From assembly GCA_016200785.1 (NCBI GenBank), contig JACQED010000109.1, positions 1-27,946 of the forward strand: a stretch of 27,946 nt of DNA. Direction: 5' to 3'. Of the stretch, positions 15,771 through 21,425 are shown one piece after another. Positions within the stretch are counted from its first letter, which is position 1. Each line of letters starts with the position of its first letter. The notes below the pieces were generated by a model that saw nothing but the letters and a program-made list of their open reading frames with translations, did not search any database and was not told where the DNA came from. This DNA comes from Chloroflexota bacterium. GTDB taxonomy: Bacteria > Chloroflexota > Anaerolineae > Anaerolineales > JACQED01. A program made the translations under genes and the position numbers.

Positions 15771-15991
15771 GAGGGCACTCTCCTTCTTGCCTGTGCTGCC
15801 CACTCGAGCCAGGCCAGTGCCCTCAGGAATTGGTCGAGGCGCTCGTCGGGCGAAAGCTCCAGATTGCGCCTCAGCCGCATCACATCAACTCCGGCCCTCT
15901 CTGCCTCGGCCAATACGCGATCCGGGTCGTCGAGAGGCGGATCGGGCCGGTCAATGACCTGAATGTTGGCCAGACTCTTAATGCTACTCAT
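15767..15991 (-). CDS. Small protein paired with the nucleotidyltransferase
   Basis: The 74-residue product from ATG 15991 (MSSIKSLANIQ) contains VDVMRLRRNLELSPDERL and a C-terminal amphipathic helix. A short 'leu-rich, SPDERL, helix' protein often stands directly before small nucleotidyltransferase genes; I recall this arrangement but know no assigned function. It overlaps the prs stop by 8 bases and the next gene's start by 4, so its place in the unit is firm. An antitoxin or adaptor role is a guess. Confidence 0.7.
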   Translation of the reverse strand: MSSIKSLANIQVIDRPDPPLDDPDRVLAEAERAGVDVMRLRRNLELSPDERLDQFLRALAWLEWAAQARRRVPS

Positions 15992-16961
15992 TGAACATCT
16001 CTCCCACACTCCTCCCCTCGTGCGCGCGCTTGATCACTTCGGCGAGCAACGGTGCGATCGATAACACCGTCATGTTCGGCAGGCGCTTCTCCGGCGGAAG
16101 CGGGATCGTGTTCGTCATCACGATTTCCTTGACCGGAAGGGCGCGCAGTCGTTCAACCGCAGGATCGGACAGGACGGCGTGAACGAACGAGAGATAAATG
16201 TCCCGTGCGCCATGGGCTTTGACGATCTCGACGGCCTGACACACCGAGCCGGCCGTGTCCACCTCGTCGTCCACGATCAAAACATCGTGCCCGGCCACGT
16301 CGCCGATCACCGACAACGCCTCGGCCGTGGCATCGTTGCCGCGCCGACGCTTTTCGACGAAGGCCATTGGCGCATTGAGTTTGGCAGCGAAGTTGCGGCC
16401 CTTCTTCGCAAATCCGAGATCGGCGGTGACGACGACCGGCTCGCGGAGCGACTTGTGGACGAAATAGTCGCTGAGAATGTGAAACGCCGTCAGCGCGTCG
16501 CCGGGGATCGAGAAGAAGCCTTGAATCTGCCCGGCGTGCAGGTCAACGGTCACGTAGCGGTCGGCTCCGGCCACTTCGATAAGATCAGCCAACAGCCGAG
16601 ACGTAATCGGCACGCGCGGCTGATCTTTCTTGTCCGAGCGCCCGTAGGCCAGGTACGGGATCACCGCTGTGATGCGCGCCGCCGAGTCAAGTTTGAGCGT
16701 GTTCAACGTGATCAGCATTTCCATCACATTGTGACTGACCGGCGAGGCCGTGGTTTGAATCAAATAGACATCCTGGCCGCGCACGCTTCCGTGCAAACGC
16801 ACAAAAATGTTTTCGTTGGGAAACCGAATGATGTCGCGCCCGCTGAGCGGGAGTTCCAGGCAGGCGGCAATCTCCTGCGCCAGATCGGGGCAGGCGGTGC
16901 CGCTGAACAACTTGATGCCGGTGTACAATTCGCGATCGTGGTGCGGGCCTAAACTCGTCAT
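15984..16961 (-). CDS. prs: Ribose-phosphate pyrophosphokinase (PRPP synthetase)
   Basis: PRPP synthetase transfers pyrophosphate from ATP to ribose 5-phosphate, feeding nucleotide, His and Trp synthesis. The 325-residue product shows the family segments: LFSGTACPDLAQEIA, FPNENIFVRLHGSVRG, AVIPYLAYGRSDKKD, TVDLHAGQIQGFFSIPGD, FVEKRRRGND and the PRPP loop LIVDDEVDTAGSV. Two details are unusual: FPNENIFVR replaces the common FxDGE-type segment, and the SPDxGG-type segment reads TADLGFAKKG. It is therefore a divergent member and perhaps not the only Prs of the cell. The start at 16961 shares ATGA with the GNAT gene's stop. Confidence 0.9.
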   Translation of the reverse strand: MTSLGPHHDRELYTGIKLFSGTACPDLAQEIAACLELPLSGRDIIRFPNENIFVRLHGSVRGQDVYLIQTTASPVSHNVMEMLITLNTLKLDSAARITAVIPYLAYGRSDKKDQPRVPITSRLLADLIEVAGADRYVTVDLHAGQIQGFFSIPGDALTAFHILSDYFVHKSLREPVVVTADLGFAKKGRNFAAKLNAPMAFVEKRRRGNDATAEALSVIGDVAGHDVLIVDDEVDTAGSVCQAVEIVKAHGARDIYLSFVHAVLSDPAVERLRALPVKEIVMTNTIPLPPEKRLPNMTVLSIAPLLAEVIKRAHEGRSVGEMFNE

Positions 16962-17530
16962 CGAGTTTCCCACTCGGCGCGAAGGATGGACATGATCAGC
17001 GTGTCGTGGTAGCGGCCGTCATGAAAGTTGCTCTCGCGCAGGCGGCCTTCTGTTTTGAAGCCCACTTTCTCGTAACAGCGAATGGCGCGCGCATTGTTGT
17101 CGTACACCTGCAAGGCGACTCGGTGCAGATTGAGTTCGCCGAAGCCCCATCCGTCCAGCGTCCGCATCGTGTCGGTGCCGTATCCCTTGCCCCACTGCAA
17201 CTCGTCGCCGATGACGACGCCCAGCTCGCCGGAGCGGTTGCGCCAGTCAATGTTGCGGAAGCCGCACGAGCCGATATGCGTCCAATTCGGCTCGGCTGAT
17301 GTCGCCACAAATCCCGCGCCCGGCGCTCCGATCTTCGCGTCAATCGAAAAGACCTGCTCGGCCACCGGGCGGGAAAGATTGTTCTCGAACCAGCGTTCCT
17401 CCTGCGCCTCGCCGATCGGCGCGAAGAACATCAGGCCGTCGCGCACCTCCGGGTCGCCAAACCATTTGACGAAGCGCGGAAGGTCTGCCCGTTCGACCGG
17501 GCGCAGGCGGATGCGATCACCGATAATCAT
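16958..17530 (-). CDS. GNAT-family N-acetyltransferase (RimJ/RimL type)
   Basis: The 190-residue product has the GNAT fold. It starts with RIRLRPVERADLPRFVKWF, typical of the RimJ/RimL/SpeG group. The acetyl-CoA pyrophosphate loop is QWGKGYGTDTM, and motif B follows as VYDNNARAIRCYEKVGF. The substrate is unknown: a ribosomal protein N-terminus, a small molecule or a tRNA-linked residue would fit the family. It overlaps the zinc-ribbon antitoxin gene and prs by four bases each. Acetyltransferases can act as toxins, but toxic GNATs normally sit with an RHH partner, which is absent here. Confidence 0.9.
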   Translation of the reverse strand: MIIGDRIRLRPVERADLPRFVKWFGDPEVRDGLMFFAPIGEAQEERWFENNLSRPVAEQVFSIDAKIGAPGAGFVATSAEPNWTHIGSCGFRNIDWRNRSGELGVVIGDELQWGKGYGTDTMRTLDGWGFGELNLHRVALQVYDNNARAIRCYEKVGFKTEGRLRESNFHDGRYHDTLIMSILRAEWETR

Positions 17531-17904
17531 CGCATGACCTCGCCGACGTTCGGGCCTGGCGTGAGAGCCTTGGCCGCACTCACCTCAATTTCACGCGCCA
17601 GTTGTTCTACAGTTTCGGGGAGGCGGTTGCGGTGGCATGTTGGGCACACCAAGAACGGCACACGATGAAGCGTGACTCGATGACCGACCAGATGTAGATC
17701 AATCGATCGGGTTTGCATTGACGAACCGCAATACTCACAGCGGTCGGAGCGGGCAGTGACTTCAAATCGAAACCATTCATCGTCATCAGGCATGTGAGCC
17801 GCTGTGTCGAGATCGTCCCAGAATCGCGCCTCGTCTTTGTACGAACTGAACTTGGGCGTCCGTATAGAGCCTTGCAGTTTGGTTGGATTACGTGTCTTGT
17901 TCAT
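17527..17904 (-). CDS. Probable antitoxin with BrnA-like N-terminus and YgiT-type zinc ribbon
   Basis: The 125-residue product has two parts. Residues 17-36 (KFSSYKDEARFWDDLDTA) match the FxSxxEEAxFWD segment of BrnA/CopG-type antitoxins. Residues 56-91 contain two CXXC knuckles (CEYCG and CPTCH, Cys56/59 and Cys87/90), like the zinc ribbon of YgiT/MqsA antitoxins. The C-terminus is short and no clear DNA-binding HTH follows. The gene overlaps the BrnT-like toxin gene by four bases, which strongly suggests a pair, with the toxin gene first. The combination of the two antitoxin motifs in one small protein is unusual to my eye. Confidence 0.72.
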   Translation of the reverse strand: MNKTRNPTKLQGSIRTPKFSSYKDEARFWDDLDTAAHMPDDDEWFRFEVTARSDRCEYCGSSMQTRSIDLHLVGHRVTLHRVPFLVCPTCHRNRLPETVEQLAREIEVSAAKALTPGPNVGEVMR

Positions 17905-18170
17905 TTTTTTATCCTACGGAACTGGCGTTTCTCACCTTCTGTCATATCGCGGGCAGTGATCGGCATGAATTTTCCAGCAGACATTCGCTCCAATACTACG
18001 AACAAGTAGCGCCCAGTCTTCGTCTGACCATAAACGCGAAAACGTTTCTTGCCCTCGCGTCGCGCCCAATGGTTGCCGATGCAGACTTCCCAGACCTCTT
18101 CGGGATCAACCTCGTGTTCGGCTATGTGATCTACTCGGTCATTGTTCCACGCAAGTTCATCGATATTCAT
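17901..18170 (-). CDS. BrnT-like toxin
   Basis: The 89-residue product has the layout of BrnT/RelE-like RNase toxins of the 'HIAxHxVxPEEV' group. DHIAEHEVDPEEVWEV is followed by KKRFRVYGQTKTGRYLFVVL and the C-terminal TARDMTEGEKRQFRR. The last corresponds to the ARxMTxxE segment of BrnT, and the Arg/Lys/His residues are likely catalytic. Its ATG overlaps the meaB stop (ATGA), and its stop overlaps the antitoxin start. No separate promoter is visible, so the toxin would be expressed from the meaB transcript unless a promoter lies inside meaB. I am confident of the toxin family resemblance, less so of the exact subgroup. Confidence 0.75.
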   Translation of the reverse strand: MNIDELAWNNDRVDHIAEHEVDPEEVWEVCIGNHWARREGKKRFRVYGQTKTGRYLFVVLERMSAGKFMPITARDMTEGEKRQFRRIKK

Positions 18171-19138
18171 CCCCCCTCCTCTCTAGCGGCGCGGACTAAC
18201 CCCTCTACCTCACTCCGGGGATCGGACTCTCTTGCCATCACCCGATCAACTGCCGCCTCGAACTGCCCGTTCCCAAGACCATCCATCAGCCGGGCCAGAA
18301 GCGTATCGCGCAGAAGAATCTGCAACTCGTTAACGACTCGCTCGCGCTCGCGCATTCTCAGTTCGCCGCTGGCCCGCAAGTGCGCGTGATGGCGATCCAT
18401 CGCCTCCACAACGTCTCCAATCCCCTTGCCCTCGGAAGCCGTCGTCTGACAAATCGGCGTCTCCCACACGGCTTCGCTGCCTGCTGTCTGCTTCCTTCCT
18501 CCCAACTCCAACATCGCTCTCAATGCCCGAACCGTCGCCTCCGCGCCGGCCTGATCGCTTTTGTTGACAACAAAAATATCCGCGATTTCGAGAATGCCGG
18601 CTTTGATCGCCTGCACCTCGTCGCCCATGCCGGGGGCTACGACGACGATCACCGTGTGCGCCGTTCGCGCGATCTCGACCTCGGACTGTCCCGCGCCGAC
18701 CGTCTCGATCAGGATCGCGTCGAAGCCGCCCGCGTCGAGCGCCTGCACCGCGTCCGATGTGGCGCGGGCGAGGCCGCCGAGACTCCCGCGCGTCGCCATG
18801 CTTCGGATGAAGACGCCGGAGTCGCCGGCGAGGTCACGCATTCGGATCCGGTCGCCCAAGATCGCGCCGCCGGAGAAGGGGCTGGTCGGGTCTACGGCTA
18901 TAATACCGACGGTGCGGGCCGGAGGTGAGGCGGCCCGGAGGCATTTGGCAATTTCGTTGACCAGCGTGGATTTGCCTGTCCCCGGTGCGCCGGTGACGCC
19001 GACAACGTGCGCCCGGCCGGTGTGAGGCCAGAGCGCCGCGAGGGCTTCGCGCGCCGATGGCGCGTCGTTCTCCAATTGCGTGATGAGTCGGGCCAGCGCG
19101 CGGCGGTCGCCGGCAAGCACTTGATCGGAGAGACTCAT
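18167..19138 (-). CDS. meaB: Methylmalonyl-CoA mutase-associated GTPase MeaB
   Basis: MeaB (ArgK-like) is a G3E GTPase that loads and protects adenosylcobalamin in methylmalonyl-CoA mutase. The 323-residue product has Walker A GVTGAPGTGKSTLVNEIA, IIAVDPTSPFSGGAILGDR, the MATRGSLGGLA segment, ETVGAGQSEVEIA and the guanine motif VVNKSDQAGA. It starts directly after the stop of the B12-binding mutase subunit, which confirms the function. Residues about 213-222 (GGRKQTAGSEAV region) form an extra loop encoded by a 7-base repeat tract before the conserved TTASEGKG. The 3' end overlaps the BrnT-like gene by four bases. Confidence 0.96.
   Translation of the reverse strand: MSLSDQVLAGDRRALARLITQLENDAPSAREALAALWPHTGRAHVVGVTGAPGTGKSTLVNEIAKCLRAASPPARTVGIIAVDPTSPFSGGAILGDRIRMRDLAGDSGVFIRSMATRGSLGGLARATSDAVQALDAGGFDAILIETVGAGQSEVEIARTAHTVIVVVAPGMGDEVQAIKAGILEIADIFVVNKSDQAGAEATVRALRAMLELGGRKQTAGSEAVWETPICQTTASEGKGIGDVVEAMDRHHAHLRASGELRMRERERVVNELQILLRDTLLARLMDGLGNGQFEAAVDRVMARESDPRSEVEGLVRAAREEGG
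18475..18502 (+). repeat. Heptamer tract inside meaB
   Basis: On the plus strand CGCTGCC (18475), TGCTGTC, TGCTTCC and TTCCTCC follow one another every 7 bases. On the coding strand this reads as GGAAGCA-type units, giving a Gly/Arg/Lys/Gln/Thr-rich loop in the MeaB protein between two conserved segments. Confidence 0.6.
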
Positions 19139-19537
19139 TTATCGCTTTACCGCGCTGTGAATCGCCTCGGCTATCTCGCCCGTGCTCGTCCCCGGCCCGA
19201 AGATGCCGGCGACGCCCATTTGCTTCAGCGGCTGAACATCCTCGTCGGGAACGATCCCGCCGAGAAATACCGGCACCTGGCCGAGGCCGTTGGCGCGGAG
19301 GAGTTCGAGGATGCGCGGGACGAGCGCCATATGCGCGCCGGAGAGAATCGAAAGTCCAACGGCGTCCACGTCCTCTTGCAGGGCCGCTTCGGCGATCATC
19401 TCCGGCGTCTGGCGCAGGCCGGTGTAGATCACCTCCATTCCCGCGTCGCGCAGGGCGCGGGCGATCACCTTTGCGCCTCGATCGTGCCCGTCGAGGCCGG
19501 GCTTGGCGACGAGGATTCGGATTTTGTCTGTGGTCAT
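19139..19537 (-). CDS. mcmA2: Methylmalonyl-CoA mutase small (B12-binding) subunit
   Basis: The 132-residue product is the stand-alone cobalamin-binding subunit of methylmalonyl-CoA mutase. VAKPGLDGHDRGAKVIA contains the DxHxxG motif whose His ligates cobalt. VGLSILSGAHM and VFLGGIVPDEDV are the other B12-fold segments. The catalytic large subunit is not in the window, so it must be elsewhere in the genome. The gene is the first of the ten-gene unit and its stop touches the meaB start with no gap. The ATG at 19537 follows a period-7 repeat that fills the short divergent region. Confidence 0.92.
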   Translation of the reverse strand: MTTDKIRILVAKPGLDGHDRGAKVIARALRDAGMEVIYTGLRQTPEMIAEAALQEDVDAVGLSILSGAHMALVPRILELLRANGLGQVPVFLGGIVPDEDVQPLKQMGVAGIFGPGTSTGEIAEAIHSAVKR

Positions 19538-19538
19538 A

Positions 19539-19566
19539 GGTTATGGATCAGGGGTTAGGGATTGAT
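19539..19566 (+). repeat. Heptamer tract in the divergent promoter region
   Basis: GGTTATG, GATCAGG, GGTTAGG and GATTGAT follow one another every 7 bases (19539-19566), almost two copies of a 14-base unit. It abuts the mcmA2 start on one side and the BMP lipoprotein leader on the other. It resembles the GGGGTTAGGGGTTG-containing tract inside priA, including the following TTGCCGT. Confidence 0.65.
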
Positions 19567-19618
19567 TGCCGTGCCTACGAGGATTATACAGCAACTCGCA
19601 GAGGGGAAAAAGCAAAAG

Positions 19619-20647
19619 ATGCGCTGCATGTTGCGCTTCCTTCTTCTTGCTTCCTTCTTCCTCTCGGCCTGCCTTTCCGTCTCTCCCGCACCTCAGCCGG
19701 CGCCAATCAAGATCGGCCTCGTCGTCATGCCCGGCCCGATCTCCGACGGCACGCTGAATCAATTGGCGATCTCCGGCGCGCGAAGCGCGGCTGAGGCAAA
19801 CGGCGCGGAGTTCGCGTTCCGCGAAACGTCTTCGCCGCGCGACATCGAACCGGCAATCGAGAGTCTCGCGACAGAAGGATTCACTCACATCGTCGTCGCG
19901 GGGCCGCTCGGAGCCGACGCGACGGCACTCGTTGCCGCCGGCAATCCGAGTCTCACATTCTCCGTCGTCAATTATTCTTTCGACCCGGCGATCCCGAACG
20001 TGCAAGGGCTGATCTTTCGCGAAGATCAGTCGGCCTACCTCGCCGGTGCGCTGGCAGGCATGTTCTCTCGGAGCAAGATCGTCGGCGTGGTCGCCGGGCG
20101 CGATGTGCCGCGCGTGCGGAAGTATCGAAACGGATTCGAGCGCGGGGTGAACGCCGTGTGCCCGGCGTGCGCGGCGATCGGAGTCTATGTGAATTCGGCA
20201 AGCGATCGTGCCGGTGGGACAATGGCGGCGAAAAGACAGATCGCCGCCGGGGCCGACATCATCTTCGGCGTGGATGGCGAGACCGGCGAAGCGGCGATCG
20301 TCCTCGCCGCCCGCCAGGGCTTTTACGTGATCGGCGCAGAGACCGACGCTTATCTCACGACGTTCGCCGGCGGGTCGGCTCCCGGCGCGGATCGTGTGCT
20401 CACTTCCGCCATCAATCGAGCCGACGTCGCCGTGCGCGCATCCATCGAGGCCCGCTTAAGAGGCAGCTTCGACAGCGGCACATTCGTAAGTGATGCGTCC
20501 AACGGAGGCATCGGCCTTGCTCCGTTTCACGCTTTGGAGGCCTCGATCCCGGCGGCGACGGTCGCCCGTCTCGCCGGCATCGCCGCCGGGTTGGCGCATG
20601 GCTCGATTGACACCCATATCGATCAAGCCACGGGCGCCGTCAAGTGA
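19619..20647 (+). CDS. BMP-family substrate-binding lipoprotein
   Basis: The product of about 342 residues belongs to the BMP/PnrA (Med-like) family of periplasmic or surface binding proteins for ABC importers, often of purine nucleosides. The signal peptide ends FLSAC, a good lipobox with the lipid-modified Cys at about residue 18. The mature part shows IKIGLVVMPGPISDGTLNQ, HIVVAGPLGADATAL, LIFREDQSAYLAGALAG, KIVGVVAGRDVP and DIIFGVDGETGEAAI, the usual alpha/beta periplasmic-binding layout. The ATG at 19619 has GAGGGG 12 bp upstream; an ATG at 19628 is possible. No ABC permease or ATPase follows, so it is an orphan in this window. Confidence 0.85.
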   Translation: MRCMLRFLLLASFFLSACLSVSPAPQPAPIKIGLVVMPGPISDGTLNQLAISGARSAAEANGAEFAFRETSSPRDIEPAIESLATEGFTHIVVAGPLGADATALVAAGNPSLTFSVVNYSFDPAIPNVQGLIFREDQSAYLAGALAGMFSRSKIVGVVAGRDVPRVRKYRNGFERGVNAVCPACAAIGVYVNSASDRAGGTMAAKRQIAAGADIIFGVDGETGEAAIVLAARQGFYVIGAETDAYLTTFAGGSAPGADRVLTSAINRADVAVRASIEARLRGSFDSGTFVSDASNGGIGLAPFHALEASIPAATVARLAGIAAGLAHGSIDTHIDQATGAVK

Positions 20648-20683
20648 CTTTCGAACGCCGGGCTACTAAAAGGTACTATTCCA

Positions 20684-20701
20684 ACGGGGCACTAGCCCCG
20701 T
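20684..20701 (+). terminator. Hairpin between the BMP lipoprotein and response-regulator genes
   Basis: ACGGGGC (20684-20690) and GCCCCGT (20695-20701) form a perfect 7-bp stem with loop ACTA, 37 bp after the BMP stop. The following CATAATTAA is AT-rich but has no T run, so intrinsic termination is possible but weak. It could also be a regulatory hairpin in the leader of the response regulator. Confidence 0.4.
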
Positions 20702-20738
20702 CATAATTAAGGTCAACCTCTTGAGGGGCGGGAACAGA

Positions 20739-21425
20739 ATGGCTGAGAAGATATTAGTCATTGACGACGACATGGACTTGACCAATTTGGTCGGACAAGT
20801 CTTGAGGAAAGAAGGCTTCGAGGCCATTGGGGCCGCGAGCGCATCACAGGGTTTGCGCGCCGCTTTCGAGCATCATCCCAGCCTGATCCTCCTGGACGTG
20901 GTCATGCCCGACATGGATGGTTGGGAGACCTGCCGCCGCCTGCGCGAACTGTCGGATATCCCGATCATTTTCATGTCGGCGCATGGCGCGGTTGAAGACG
21001 TAGTCAAAGGCCTCAGCCTTGGCGGCGACGACTTTCTCGTCAAGCCGACCCCCTTTGTCGAACTCGTCGCCCGGGTGAGAGCTTGCCTGCGCCGTTCGCC
21101 GGAGCGCAACCACACCGCCGAGATAACGTTCGGCCAGATCGATTTCAAGATGAATTTCAGTAAGCGCGAGGTGCTTCTGCGCGGACACCGGATCGATCTC
21201 TCCTCGCGGGAGTTCGACTTGCTGGCCGCGCTGGTGCGCAACACCGACCGGGTCATCTCGCGCGAGGAGCTTGTGTCCGAAGCCTGGGGGCCGGAGGGCG
21301 AGGCGGCCGTTGACCGCCTCAAGTTGTACATCCTCAACCTGCGCCGCAAACTGGAACGCAACCCGCGCCGCCCGGAGATGATCCTCACAGTGCGCGGCAT
21401 TGGCTACCGCTTCAACCCGAACTAG
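20739..21425 (+). CDS. OmpR-family response regulator (orphan)
   Basis: The 228-residue product is a two-component transcription regulator. The receiver domain has the acidic pocket Asp9-Asp11, the phosphoacceptor Asp53 in LILLDVVMPDMDG, Ser80 in FMSAHG and Lys102 in FLVKP. The C-terminal winged helix has LSSREFDLLAALVRN, ISREELVSEAW, KLYILNLRRKLE and VRGIGYRF. The start at 20739 is chosen for the GAGGGGCGGG upstream. No histidine kinase gene lies beside it. Its stop codon overlaps the convergent priA stop within the shared bases CTAG. Confidence 0.94.
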   Translation: MAEKILVIDDDMDLTNLVGQVLRKEGFEAIGAASASQGLRAAFEHHPSLILLDVVMPDMDGWETCRRLRELSDIPIIFMSAHGAVEDVVKGLSLGGDDFLVKPTPFVELVARVRACLRRSPERNHTAEITFGQIDFKMNFSKREVLLRGHRIDLSSREFDLLAALVRNTDRVISREELVSEAWGPEGEAAVDRLKLYILNLRRKLERNPRRPEMILTVRGIGYRFNPN

